This document shows positions 16,133-24,614 of a stretch of DNA of 58,362 bases, piece after piece. Origin of the DNA: an uncultured Muribaculaceae bacterium. GTDB lineage: Bacteria > Bacteroidota > Bacteroidia > Bacteroidales > Muribaculaceae. Below the pieces are notes generated by a model that ran no database searches, had not been told where the DNA came from, and worked only from the letters and a program-made list of their open reading frames with translations. The translations under genes were made by a program, and so were the position numbers. The stretch is taken from assembly GCA_905209725.1 (NCBI GenBank), contig CAJLTZ010000002.1:1-58362 (forward strand). Direction: 5' to 3'. Position 1 is the stretch's first letter, and the number at the start of each line of letters is the position of its first letter.

Positions 16133-18274
16133 ATGAATAAAACAACAACAGCAATGTGTGCATTGATGCTTCCTTTGGCTGTCACGTCTTGTGGCGGCGG
16201 TGGCAACAGTGAAAAAGTGATTGAAAAGCCCGAGATCAAGGTCGAGAACGGGATGCTGACACCCGAGGTGCTCGAGTCGTTCGGCAAGGTGTCGGAGGCT
16301 ACCCCCTCCCCCGACGGCAAGAAGATCATGTTTACCCTCACCTACGAGGATATCGAGGAGAACAAGGGTAATTCCGAGATCTATGTGATGAACGCCGACG
16401 GCAGCGACATGAAGCGCCTCACCAAGTCGGCCGGTTCGGAGTCTAACATCCGCTGGATCGACAACGGCAACAAGATTGCCTTCCTTCGCTACGACAAGGA
16501 GACTGAAGCCAACCAGATTTTCCGCATGAACGCCGACGGCGGTGGCGAGAAGCGCCTCTCCGCAGTGAAGAACGGTATCGAGTGCTTCTCTATCTCTCCT
16601 GATGAGAAGAAGATTATCTTCGGTTCGCCGATTGACGCCTTCTCCAAGGATAGCACCCTTTTCGAGGGCCTTCCCAAAACCACAGGCCGCGTCGTGGACG
16701 ACCTTATGTATAAACATTGGGATGAATGGGTCACCAAGATTCCACATCCCTTCCTCGCAGACTTCGGCGACGAAATCAAGGATGAGAAGGATATCATGGA
16801 GGGTGAACCCTATGAATGCCCGATGCGTCCCTTCGGTGGTGCCGATGCCTTTGCCTGGGCCCCCGACAGCAAGAGCCTCGTATATGTAAGCCGCAAACTG
16901 AAGGGTATGGATTATGCTTTCTCCACAGATTCAGGTCTTTATCTCTACAACCTCGAGAGCGGCAAGACTGAGTTCCTCACTCCCGACATGCCGGGTTACG
17001 ACACTGACCCCGTGTTCTCCCCCGACGGCAGGACTCTTGCATGGCTCTCCATGAAGACCGCCAAATATGAGAGCGACAAGAAACGCCTGATGGTGATGAA
17101 TATGGATGGCAAGCGCGAGATGCGCGACCTTACCGAGAACTTCGACCGTTGGCCCGAGCAGATTGCATGGGCTCCGAGCGGAAAGCATATCTTCTTCTGC
17201 GGCTACAGCGATGGCGTAGAACCGGTGTTCAAGATTGACGTTGCCACCTGTGCCGTAGACACCATCGCCAATGAGGTGGCCGACTTCGCAAGCGTCTATC
17301 CTGTGAGCGACGACCAGGTGATCTCCCTCCGCCACTCGATGCGCACTCCCAACGAGATTGTATCAGTGAAGAAGGGTGAGGTGAAACAGCTCACCAACGT
17401 CAACACCGAACTCCTTGGCCAGTTGAAGCTTGGCGAAGTGAAGAAGGTGCTTGTGCCCACAAGCGACGGCAAGATGATGACTTGCTGGGAGATTCTTCCT
17501 CCTGACTTCGACCCCAACAAGAAATATCCGGCAATTCTTTATTGTCAGGGTGGCCCGCAGCAGGCTGTCAGCCAGTTCTGGAGTTATCGCTGGAACTTCA
17601 TGATCATGGCAGCACATGGATATATCGTGATTGCTCCCAACCGCCGCGGTCTTCCCGGATTCGGTGAGGAATGGTGCCGTCAGATTTCCGGCGACTATGG
17701 TGGACAGAATATGCGCGACTATTTCGCCGCTACCGACTATATCAAGGCTCAGCCCTATTGTGATGCCGACCATGTGGGTGCCATCGGCGCAAGCTACGGC
17801 GGCTTCTCTGTATATTGGCTTGCCGGCCACAACAACGGCCGCTTCGCGGCCCTCGTGGCTCACGCCGGTATATTCAACATCGAGGCCCAGTATCTCGAGA
17901 CTGAGGAGATGTGGTTTGCCGACTTCGACATGGGGGGCGCTTACTGGGACAAGGAGAATGCTACAGCACAGCAGACTTTTGCCAACTCGCCCCACCGCTT
18001 CGTGAACGAGTGGCAGTGCCCGATGCTGATCACCGTCGGCGAACTCGACTACCGCATTCTGGCATCGCAGGGCATGCAGGCATTCAACGCCGCCAAGATG
18101 CATGGTCTTGAGGCTGAGATGGTTGTATTCCCCGATGAGAACCACTGGGTGCTCAAACCCCAGAATGCAATTCTCTGGCAGCGCTGCTTCTTCCGCTTCC
18201 TCGACAAGTACCTGAAGAACCCCGCCCCCAAGGCAGCCACCGACAAAACAGCAGCCACCGACTCTGCAAAATAA
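16133..18274 (+). CDS. S9-family (dipeptidyl) peptidase, lipoprotein
   Basis: A 713-residue serine peptidase of the prolyl oligopeptidase/DPP IV clan. The N terminus is a lipoprotein signal with lipobox VTSC (Cys20) followed by GGGG, so it is membrane-anchored. Beta-propeller repeats of the PD40 type recur (TPSPDGKKIMF, SISPDEKKIIF, VFSPDGRTLAW). The C-terminal alpha/beta hydrolase has Ser554 in GASYGG, Asp639 in ELDYR and His671 in ENHW. It probably trims di- or tripeptides in the periplasm or at the surface for an amino-acid-fermenting lifestyle. The PAS gene follows after 1 nt. Confidence 0.93.
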   Translation: MNKTTTAMCALMLPLAVTSCGGGGNSEKVIEKPEIKVENGMLTPEVLESFGKVSEATPSPDGKKIMFTLTYEDIEENKGNSEIYVMNADGSDMKRLTKSAGSESNIRWIDNGNKIAFLRYDKETEANQIFRMNADGGGEKRLSAVKNGIECFSISPDEKKIIFGSPIDAFSKDSTLFEGLPKTTGRVVDDLMYKHWDEWVTKIPHPFLADFGDEIKDEKDIMEGEPYECPMRPFGGADAFAWAPDSKSLVYVSRKLKGMDYAFSTDSGLYLYNLESGKTEFLTPDMPGYDTDPVFSPDGRTLAWLSMKTAKYESDKKRLMVMNMDGKREMRDLTENFDRWPEQIAWAPSGKHIFFCGYSDGVEPVFKIDVATCAVDTIANEVADFASVYPVSDDQVISLRHSMRTPNEIVSVKKGEVKQLTNVNTELLGQLKLGEVKKVLVPTSDGKMMTCWEILPPDFDPNKKYPAILYCQGGPQQAVSQFWSYRWNFMIMAAHGYIVIAPNRRGLPGFGEEWCRQISGDYGGQNMRDYFAATDYIKAQPYCDADHVGAIGASYGGFSVYWLAGHNNGRFAALVAHAGIFNIEAQYLETEEMWFADFDMGGAYWDKENATAQQTFANSPHRFVNEWQCPMLITVGELDYRILASQGMQAFNAAKMHGLEAEMVVFPDENHWVLKPQNAILWQRCFFRFLDKYLKNPAPKAATDKTAATDSAK

Positions 18275-18275
18275 G

Positions 18276-18626
18276 ATGGATACTAAAGCAATATTGCCCG
18301 CGTGGGCTGAGGGTCTCAACTGCGCAATCACGGTGTGTGATGACAATTGCATCATCCTCCACATGAACGAGCGTGCCCGCAAAACCTACGAGAAGCACGG
18401 CGACCTCATCGGAGCCAACCTGCGCAACTGTCACAGTCCCCGTTCGCTGGAGATCATCGACCGGTTGCTCGCCGAAGGTGGTCAGAACGCCTACACCATC
18501 AGCAAGCAGGATCAGCGCAAGATGATCTACCAGAGCGCATGGCGCAGAGCCGATGGAACAATCGGCGGCATAGTGGAGATCTCGATGGTAATCCCCGAAA
18601 ACCTCCCCCACTACGACCGAGGCTAA
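18276..18626 (+). CDS. Stand-alone PAS-domain protein
   Basis: A 116-residue protein consisting of one PAS fold (ITVCDDNCIILHMNERARKTY, GANLRNCHSP, then YQSAWRRADGTIGGIVEIS). There is no output domain, signal peptide or membrane segment. It starts 1 nt after the S9 peptidase stop, so it is co-transcribed. Cys18, Cys23 and Cys54 (approximate) are noticeable but no metal site is evident. It could bind a small ligand or flavin/heme and act through a partner. Function unknown. Confidence 0.8.
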   Translation: MDTKAILPAWAEGLNCAITVCDDNCIILHMNERARKTYEKHGDLIGANLRNCHSPRSLEIIDRLLAEGGQNAYTISKQDQRKMIYQSAWRRADGTIGGIVEISMVIPENLPHYDRG

Positions 18627-18634
18627 AGATTTCA

Positions 18635-18656
18635 AGTCGCGGAGCGACTACCTTGC
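18635..18656 (+). repeat. Dispersed palindromic repeat, copy 1
   Basis: AGTCGC-GGA-GCGACT (18635-18649) followed by ACCTTGC, 9 nt after the PAS gene stop. A 6-bp perfect hairpin with a 3-nt loop. Other copies are at 18720, 25849 and 57625. Confidence 0.75.
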
Positions 18657-18663
18657 ATATTAA

Positions 18664-18696
18664 CCGCGTACAACACGAAGCAAGTGTTGTGCGCGG
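18664..18696. repeat. Strong 13-bp hairpin between repeat copies 1 and 2
   Basis: The stem CCGCGTACAACAC / GTGTTGTGCGCGG (one T-G wobble) encloses GAAGCAA. It lies between two direct copies of the palindromic repeat, so the trio may form one compact element of about 110 bp (18635-18744). Confidence 0.75.
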
Positions 18697-18719
18697 CTTT
18701 GCTATATTCCTCACACAAA

Positions 18720-18744
18720 AGTCGCGGAGCTACTACCCTATTTT
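18720..18744 (+). repeat. Dispersed palindromic repeat, copy 2
   Basis: AGTCGC-GGA-GCTACT (18720-18734), ACCCTA, then a run of T to 18745. One base of the right arm is changed. The T-run gives this copy a terminator-like look. Confidence 0.7.
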
Positions 18745-18789
18745 TTAAATATTTTTACATATTATTACGATTTTTCAAATTTATTTCAT

Positions 18790-18797
18790 TACCTTTG
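18790..18797 (+). promoter_or_regulatory. -7 element of the small lipoprotein gene
   Basis: TACCTTTG fits TAnnTTTG. No good -33 TTTG lies 19-20 bp upstream, so strength is uncertain. The leader to the ATG at 18837 is about 33 nt. Confidence 0.5.
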
Positions 18798-18836
18798 TAG
18801 CCAATTAGGAAACATTATTAATTCAACTTTTTCAAA

Positions 18837-19238
18837 ATGAAAAAAACTTTCAGAATGATTGGTATGGCCCTCGTGACCATCCTTATGGCTGTAGGCATGG
18901 CTGCCTGCGGTAGCGACGACGACGAAGGCGAACCCGCCGATCCCGCAACTCATGATTCAGAACTCCTCGGCACTTGGTATTTTGAGGATGAAGAGAGTGA
19001 ATATTCCACATATCAGGAAGTCACTTTCCGCAAAGATGGTACCGGCAAGGTTTACGAAGAGGAGGAAGAGGATGGCGATGTCTATAAATATTCCTTCGAC
19101 TTCACTTGGAGCACATCCAATGGCAATCTTAAAATGACTGCCACTTCCGGCGAGGACAAAGGTGAGGTTTACAACTTCACTTACTCTATCGATGGCGATG
19201 TTGCCCACGTGGAAGGCATGACATGGTATAAGAAGTAA
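18837..19238 (+). CDS. Small lipocalin-like lipoprotein
   Basis: A 133-residue lipoprotein. The signal peptide ends in lipobox MAAC (Cys24), followed by GSDDDEGE, an acidic stretch of the kind that directs surface export of Bacteroidota lipoproteins. The mature part begins LLGTWYFEDEE and continues with alternating beta-strand pattern (VTFRKDGTGKVYEEEEED, YSFDFTWSTSNGNLKMT), typical of lipocalin-like DUF domains. Function unknown. It is monocistronic, ended by a bidirectional terminator. Confidence 0.8.
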   Translation: MKKTFRMIGMALVTILMAVGMAACGSDDDEGEPADPATHDSELLGTWYFEDEESEYSTYQEVTFRKDGTGKVYEEEEEDGDVYKYSFDFTWSTSNGNLKMTATSGEDKGEVYNFTYSIDGDVAHVEGMTWYKK

Positions 19239-19253
19239 GTTTACTTAATCTAT

Positions 19254-19297
19254 AAAAATAAGCGACGCCATTCATTAAATTGGCGTCGCTTATTTTT
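19254..19297. terminator. Bidirectional intrinsic terminator
   Basis: A perfect 17-bp stem (19254-19270 with 19281-19297) with a 10-nt loop has A5 on one side and T5 on the other. It serves both the lipoprotein gene (+) and lipA-lipB (-), which converge here. Confidence 0.92.
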
Positions 19298-19311
19298 CTT
19301 CTATGCGAATT

Positions 19312-19968
19312 TCACGCTTTCAATCTTCTGGTGAGAGCAAGTAGCAATCGCTTCTTCACGTCTGCCATTTCTACCGGTTGCCCTAATTCTGCTGCGATTG
19401 ACGTGACCCCTTTATCTACAAATCCACATGGATTTATCAATCCGAAAGCGTTCAGGTCTGTATTCACATTCAATGCAAGGCCATGCATTGTGATCCAATG
19501 GCTCACTTTTACTCCTATTGCACATATTTTACGGGCAGTGGGCTTACCCCAGTCCAACCACACTCCAATCGCATCCCCATTCGATGAAGATTCAATTCCA
19601 TATTCCTTCAATGTGTCGATTATGGAATTTTCAAGCATTTCCACATATTTCTTCACTCCCAATGAGTGCCGCCGCAAGTCGAGAAGCGGATAAACCACCA
19701 ACTGCCCCGGACCATGGTAAGTGATATCGCCACCGCGCTCAATCCTAATGCACTCCGCACCCATAGCCTTCAGCCTCTCCTCGGAAGCCAGCAGATTCGC
19801 CGCATTTCCGTGAAAGCCAAGCGTATAAACCGGCGGATGTTCCACAAGCACAATTCGCTCCGGCACAGTAGTGTCAGCCTGCAGTGCGGCAAAGATATCC
19901 TTCTGGCGATCCCAGGCTCCTCGGTAATCGCACAGCCCCCAGTCCTCGGCAATCAAATTATTACCCAT
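19312..19968 (-). CDS. lipB: Lipoyl(octanoyl) transferase
   Basis: A 218-residue cytosolic enzyme moving octanoate from acyl carrier protein to apo-lipoyl domains. The motif RGGDITYHGPGQLV (78-91) and the catalytic pair Lys147 (RKICAIGVK) and Cys181 (NPCGF) are present. I chose the ATG at 19968, which overlaps the lipA stop as TGATG, over the TTG one codon upstream. It acts immediately before LipA in lipoate assembly. Confidence 0.95.
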   Translation of the reverse strand: MGNNLIAEDWGLCDYRGAWDRQKDIFAALQADTTVPERIVLVEHPPVYTLGFHGNAANLLASEERLKAMGAECIRIERGGDITYHGPGQLVVYPLLDLRRHSLGVKKYVEMLENSIIDTLKEYGIESSSNGDAIGVWLDWGKPTARKICAIGVKVSHWITMHGLALNVNTDLNAFGLINPCGFVDKGVTSIAAELGQPVEMADVKKRLLLALTRRLKA

Positions 19969-20843
19969 CAATGCAAATGCTTTTCTGCGTGATACGAACT
20001 TCTTACCATCGGCGACGACTCTATATGCCTGAAGCCCTTAGTCTTGCCGATTTCAGCATACTCGGCAAACGTGTCAGGATGCACATACTCTTGTACCTGA
20101 TAGTGGTTTTTCGTAGGCTGGAGGTATTGGCCGATAGTCATAATGGCGCAATTGGCAGCGATAAGATCGTCCATAGTCTCGAGGATTTCCTCGCGTGTCT
20201 CTCCGAGGCCGAGCATGATGCCGCTCTTTGTGCGCACACCCTTCGAAGCCAAATAGCGCAGCACGCCAAGAGAACAGTCATATGTAGCCACGCTACGCAC
20301 CGAGGGTGTGAGCCGGCGAACCGTCTCCATATTGTGCGAGATAATCTCCGGACCCGCCTCTATCACCATATCAAGCAACTCGGTGCGCCCCTGGAAATCG
20401 GGAATCAGCACCTCCATAGTGACGCCCGGACACTCCTTCTTGATAGTCTTGATAGTGTCGACCCAATGGGAGGCGCCGAGGTCGGGAAGGTCGTCGCGGT
20501 CGACACTCGTGATAACGATATGCTTAAGGCCAAGAGTCCTGATAGACTCTGCAATGTCGAGAATCTCCTTGCGGTCGAGAGGAAGCGGGCGACCTGTGGC
20601 CACATTGCAGAACTTGCAGGCGCGGGTGCATGTGTTGCCGCCGATCATGAAGGTAGCAGTGCCGGCTCCCCAGCACTCTGCGCGGTTGGGACACATTCCG
20701 CTCGAGCAGATTGTATGCAGATGTTTCTCATTTAGAAGACCGATCACCTGGCTTGTCTTGAAGCCACGGGGGAGTTTCACCTTCAGCCAGTCCGGTTTGC
20801 GGCGGAAGGAAACAGTAGGTTCCGTTGAAGTAAATTTATTCAT
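19968..20843 (-). CDS. lipA: Lipoyl synthase
   Basis: A 291-residue radical SAM enzyme that inserts two sulfurs into protein-bound octanoate. The auxiliary [4Fe-4S] cysteines are C46, C51 and C57 (CSSGMCPNRAEC). The radical SAM cluster is C72, C76 and C79 (CTRACKFC). The C-terminal RSS motif is visible (HIESSPMVRSSYHAE). lipB follows with a 1-nt overlap, so the two enzymes are made together. Confidence 0.97.
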   Translation of the reverse strand: MNKFTSTEPTVSFRRKPDWLKVKLPRGFKTSQVIGLLNEKHLHTICSSGMCPNRAECWGAGTATFMIGGNTCTRACKFCNVATGRPLPLDRKEILDIAESIRTLGLKHIVITSVDRDDLPDLGASHWVDTIKTIKKECPGVTMEVLIPDFQGRTELLDMVIEAGPEIISHNMETVRRLTPSVRSVATYDCSLGVLRYLASKGVRTKSGIMLGLGETREEILETMDDLIAANCAIMTIGQYLQPTKNHYQVQEYVHPDTFAEYAEIGKTKGFRHIESSPMVRSSYHAEKHLH

Positions 20844-20847
20844 ACCA

Positions 20848-20855
20848 CAAAATTA
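20848..20855 (-). promoter_or_regulatory. -7 element of lipA-lipB
   Basis: On the minus strand this reads TAATTTTG. It ends only 4 bp before the lipA ATG (20843), so transcription would start at or next to the initiation codon. A possible -33 at 20878-20881 is 22 bp away, slightly long. Confidence 0.45.
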
Positions 20856-20864
20856 GAAAAATAA

Positions 20865-20895
20865 TTTCAGATGAGGGCAAAAATGACTAAATTTG
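20865..20895 (+). promoter_or_regulatory. Promoter of the S1/P1 nuclease operon
   Basis: TTTC at 20865-20868, 19 bp, TAAATTTG at 20888-20895. The leader to 20920 is about 20 nt. It overlaps the divergent lipA promoter region, so the two may interfere. Confidence 0.55.
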
Positions 20896-20919
20896 TAGTC
20901 GCAATAAGACAACATTATT

Positions 20920-21747
20920 ATGAGCTTCAAAAACATAATCACCACCCTTTGCGCCGGCGCAATGCTTACCATCGGTAGCCTTGACGCCTACGGCTGGGGA
21001 CAGAAAGGCCATGACACAGTGGCTGCCATCGCCGAAAACCATCTCACACCCACCACAGCCGCCGCAGTGGCCGACCTCCTTGACGGACGCAGCATCGTAT
21101 ATTGGAGCAACTGGATGGACAATGCCTCCCACACTCCGGAATATGCGTTCACAAAAACCTGGCACTACAAGAACATCGACGCCGACGAAACCTTCCGCAG
21201 CGCCCGCCAGAACCCCGACGGCGACATCGTATACGCCATCAACACGCAGTATGACGTAATCACCAATCCCTCCTCCACCCCCGAGCAGAAACAGCTTGCC
21301 CTCAAGATGCTCGTCCACTTCCTCGGCGACATCCACCAGCCCATGCACCTCGGCCGCGCCAGCGACCGTGGCGGCAACAACCACTTCATCAAATTCTTCA
21401 AGAGCAACGCCAACCTCCACGGCGTGTGGGACAGCCGCCTCGTAGAGTCCGGTCACAAATGGAGCTACTCCGAATGGGAGGAACAACTCGACCGCGCCAC
21501 TCCCGAGCAGCAGGCCGAGATTATCGCAGGTGCATGCCCGGAGAAATGGGCCGAGGAATCCTACGAAATCGCCAAGAAGATCTATGCCGAGACTCCCGTG
21601 AACTACAACGTGGAATACGACTATATAGCCAAATGGACTCCCGTGGTGGAGGACCGTCTCCTCAAAGGCGGCCTGCGTCTTGCCGACCTGCTCAACACCG
21701 CCCTCGACCCCGATTACAAAGGTTCATATAAGCCGATGCCGAAATGA
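20920..21747 (+). CDS. Secreted S1/P1-type nuclease
   Basis: A 275-residue zinc phosphodiesterase degrading single-stranded DNA and RNA. The signal peptide probably ends at AYG (residue 25), leaving Trp26, whose amino group is a zinc ligand in this family; His31 (QKGHDTVA) follows. FLGDIHQPMHLGRASDRGGN and NLHGVWDSRL supply the remaining ligands. It is probably periplasmic or secreted and used for nucleic-acid scavenging. The stop overlaps the next ATG by 4 nt. Confidence 0.94.
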   Translation: MSFKNIITTLCAGAMLTIGSLDAYGWGQKGHDTVAAIAENHLTPTTAAAVADLLDGRSIVYWSNWMDNASHTPEYAFTKTWHYKNIDADETFRSARQNPDGDIVYAINTQYDVITNPSSTPEQKQLALKMLVHFLGDIHQPMHLGRASDRGGNNHFIKFFKSNANLHGVWDSRLVESGHKWSYSEWEEQLDRATPEQQAEIIAGACPEKWAEESYEIAKKIYAETPVNYNVEYDYIAKWTPVVEDRLLKGGLRLADLLNTALDPDYKGSYKPMPK

Positions 21748-22220
21748 ACATGCCCAAACTGAATCTTCCGCAGGTGGAGCTTCGCCTCGCCACGGAGGAT
21801 GACATTGTGAAGGTGTGGGACCGCCTGCGAAAGAAATATGTGGCCCTCACTCCCGAGGAATTCGTGCGCCAGCATTTCATTAACTGGCTCATCACCACAT
21901 ATCATTATCCTGAATCACTCATTGCCAATGAGATAGGGATAGAGGTGAACGGCACGCGGCGACGTTGCGACTCGGTGGTGTTCGACCGCGACGGCTATCC
22001 TCTCATGATTGTGGAATACAAGGCGCCGAGCGTGGCCATCACGCAGGATGTGTTCGACCAGATTGTGAGATACAATATGGCCATGCGCGCACGCTATCTC
22101 GTGGTTTCCAATGGTGTGAACCATTATTTCTGCGCCATCGACTATGAGAACGACAATTACCATTTCCTCCCCCGCATCCCCGACTGGGAGGACATCATCC
22201 GCCCGATAAGCGAAAACTGA
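21744..22220 (+). CDS. Stand-alone PD-(D/E)XK protein, HsdR N-terminal-like
   Basis: A 158-residue protein resembling only the N-terminal nuclease domain of type I restriction HsdR subunits. The motif is Asp76 (CDSVVF), then Glu91-Tyr-Lys93 in LMIVEYKAP, with a following Gln107-xx-Tyr110 (DQIVRY). Glu63 may be the extra acidic residue. There is no helicase part and no hsdM/hsdS nearby, so it is not a restriction system. Such small proteins are widespread in Bacteroidota. It is coupled to the nuclease upstream (ATGA) and precedes pcrA by 9 nt, suggesting a DNA-repair accessory nuclease or DNA-binding role. That role is inference. Confidence 0.85.
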   Translation: MNMPKLNLPQVELRLATEDDIVKVWDRLRKKYVALTPEEFVRQHFINWLITTYHYPESLIANEIGIEVNGTRRRCDSVVFDRDGYPLMIVEYKAPSVAITQDVFDQIVRYNMAMRARYLVVSNGVNHYFCAIDYENDNYHFLPRIPDWEDIIRPISEN

Positions 22221-22229
22221 CGAAGAGAA

Positions 22230-24614
22230 TTGCAAAAAGAGAATAACGAAACGCAGGCGCCCGATTACGGCTATCTGGAGCGCCTTAACGAACAGCAGCG
22301 CGCGGCAGTGGACTACTGCGCCGGGCCGCAACTCGTGATTGCCGGAGCCGGGTCGGGCAAGACCCGCGTGCTCACATACAAGGTGGTCCATTTGCTGCGA
22401 CTCGGTTTTGAACCCCAGCGCATCCTCGCCCTTACCTTCACCAACAAGGCAGCCCGCGAGATGACCGGGCGAATAGCCTCGCTCGTAGGACCCCGTGTGG
22501 CCTCTCGCCTCTGGGCAGGAACATTCCACTCCATTTTCCTCCGCATACTCCGCTACAATGCCGACCGAATCGGCTTCAAGAGCGGATTCACCATCTACGA
22601 TGCCGCCGACTCCAAGTCGCTCGTAAAGATGATAATCAAGGATCTCGGCCTCGATGAGAAGATATACAAGCCCGGCAGCATCAGCGCCACAATCAGCAAT
22701 GCCAAGAACGCGATGATGACGCCGCAGCAGTATGAGCATAATTACGGCGACCGCGACCGCAAGGCCAAGCGTCCCATGACGGCCCGCATCTTCGCGCTCT
22801 ACAATGAGCGCCTCCATGCCGCCAATGCCATGGACTTCGACGACATACTCTTCTTTATGAACCTCCTGCTGCGCGACTGCCCCGACCTGGCCCAAAAATA
22901 CCGGGAGCAGTTCCGCTATATCCTCGTGGATGAGTATCAGGACACGAATTTCGCCCAGCATATGATTGTGTCGCAACTTGCTCAGCCCGACAATCTCATC
23001 TGCGTGGTGGGCGACGACGCGCAGAGCATCTACTCTTTCCGCGGTGCGAATATCGGCAACATCATCAACCTCGAGAAATCTTATAACGGCCTGAAAACAT
23101 TCCGGCTCGAGCGCAACTACCGGTCCACACAGAATATCGTCAATGCCGCCGGCAGCCTCATCCAAAAGAATTCCCGCCAGCTCCACAAGGATGTATACAG
23201 CGAGAACGAGGAGGGCGACAGTGTGGAGATTGTGCAGGCTTACAGCGACATAGAGGAGGCCTTCATCGTGGCCACCCGCATCAACGCATCCCATCTCACC
23301 TCCCACGACTCGCTCGACGACTATGCCATCCTCTACCGTACCAACGCGCAGAGCCGAGTGCTCGAGGAGGCACTCCGCAAGCGCTCGATGCCCTACCGAA
23401 TCGTGGGTGGCATGGCATTCTATCAGCGCAAGGAGGTGAAGGACATGATTGCATATTTCCGCCTGGCCGTGAATCCCGACGACGACGAGGCCGTGCGGCG
23501 AATCATAAATTATCCCGCACGCGGAATCGGCGATACCACCCTCAAGAAACTCCAGTCGGCGGCCATTGCCGGAGGCGTAAGCATCTGGACAGTGATATGC
23601 AACCCCGACCAATATCCGGCCGGCCTCAATAGCGGCACGCAGAAGAAACTCAACCTCTTCCACGATATGATTGAGGTGTTTGTGAATGACACCAAGACCA
23701 GCAACGCTTTCGAACTCGGCCAGCTAATCTTCAACCGCACCGGCGTGCTTCTCGCCCTTGCACATGACAACACACCCGAAAGCATCTCCCGTCAGGAAAA
23801 CCTCTCGGAGCTCCTTACCGGCCTCAAGGACTTCACCGACAGCCATCTCGAGGCGGGCGAAGACGACGTGTCGATGCAGGCCTTCCTCGCCGAGGTGAGC
23901 CTTGCCACCGATGCCGACGAAAAGGACAAGGTGGATGAACCGCGTGTCACGATGATGACAGTCCATGCGGCCAAGGGTCTTGAATTCAAGCATGTCTACA
24001 TAGTGGGAGCCGAGGAGGAACTTTTTCCGTCAGCTCTCGCCATGGACTCAATCGCCGATATTGAGGAGGAACGTCGCCTGATGTATGTGGCCATCACCCG
24101 CGCAGAGAAGACCTGCATGATCACATACGCCCGCCAGCGATTCCGCAACGGAAAGACAGTGATGACCCAACCCTCGCGTTTCTTGCGCGATATCGACCGG
24201 AAATTTACCAAACAGACCTCCGGACTCGACGAACTACCCGAAGAAAAGAATCCCTACGACCGCCCTGTGCGTCCGCAGTCGGGATATGGATTCGGCAAAC
24301 CGTCATACTCGCAGCGCCCTGCATCGGCTTCGTCTGCTTCATCGTTTGGAGGATTCTCAATGCCTAAGCGCCCTGCGGCACCGGCCGGTTCGCGGCGAAT
24401 CACCCCGGGAATGACCGGAGGCGGTGGCGGAGGCACCCACAGTGTAGATGAACTCTCCGAAGGGATGCGCATCGAACACGCCAAACTCGGCAAAGGCACA
24501 GTCACTGCAATCAGCAGCGTGTCGGGAGAACCTTCCGTCACCGTGGTCTTTGACGTGATGGGCGAGAAAAAACTCCTTCTCAAATTCGCTAAATTTGAAA
24601 TCCTTGACAAATGA
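22230..24614 (+). CDS. pcrA: UvrD/PcrA-family DNA helicase
   Basis: A 794-residue superfamily 1A 3'-5' helicase acting in repair and in removing recombinase from DNA. Motif I AGAGSGKT is at 38-45, motif II DEYQD at 234-238, motif III QSIYSFRGA, motif V VHAAKGLEFKHVYIVG and motif VI MYVAITRAEK. The C-terminal tail has a Gly/Pro-rich linker with six glycines and then a Tudor-like domain (MRIEHAKLGKGTVTAI, VVFDVMGEKKLLLKFA), as in PcrA. The only start that keeps motif I is TTG 22230, preceded by GAAGAGA; no ATG is available. It overlaps the next gene by 4 nt. Confidence 0.95.
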   Translation: MQKENNETQAPDYGYLERLNEQQRAAVDYCAGPQLVIAGAGSGKTRVLTYKVVHLLRLGFEPQRILALTFTNKAAREMTGRIASLVGPRVASRLWAGTFHSIFLRILRYNADRIGFKSGFTIYDAADSKSLVKMIIKDLGLDEKIYKPGSISATISNAKNAMMTPQQYEHNYGDRDRKAKRPMTARIFALYNERLHAANAMDFDDILFFMNLLLRDCPDLAQKYREQFRYILVDEYQDTNFAQHMIVSQLAQPDNLICVVGDDAQSIYSFRGANIGNIINLEKSYNGLKTFRLERNYRSTQNIVNAAGSLIQKNSRQLHKDVYSENEEGDSVEIVQAYSDIEEAFIVATRINASHLTSHDSLDDYAILYRTNAQSRVLEEALRKRSMPYRIVGGMAFYQRKEVKDMIAYFRLAVNPDDDEAVRRIINYPARGIGDTTLKKLQSAAIAGGVSIWTVICNPDQYPAGLNSGTQKKLNLFHDMIEVFVNDTKTSNAFELGQLIFNRTGVLLALAHDNTPESISRQENLSELLTGLKDFTDSHLEAGEDDVSMQAFLAEVSLATDADEKDKVDEPRVTMMTVHAAKGLEFKHVYIVGAEEELFPSALAMDSIADIEEERRLMYVAITRAEKTCMITYARQRFRNGKTVMTQPSRFLRDIDRKFTKQTSGLDELPEEKNPYDRPVRPQSGYGFGKPSYSQRPASASSASSFGGFSMPKRPAAPAGSRRITPGMTGGGGGGTHSVDELSEGMRIEHAKLGKGTVTAISSVSGEPSVTVVFDVMGEKKLLLKFAKFEILDK

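Noticed and set aside
21744..22220. Type I restriction-modification system
   Set aside because: Only the HsdR N-terminal-like domain is present; no helicase part, hsdM or hsdS.
21915..23663. Long minus-strand open frame (582 codons) opposite the HsdR_N-like gene and pcrA
   Set aside because: The + strand has all helicase motifs in frame. The antisense frame has no recognisable domain and comes from biased third-codon bases.
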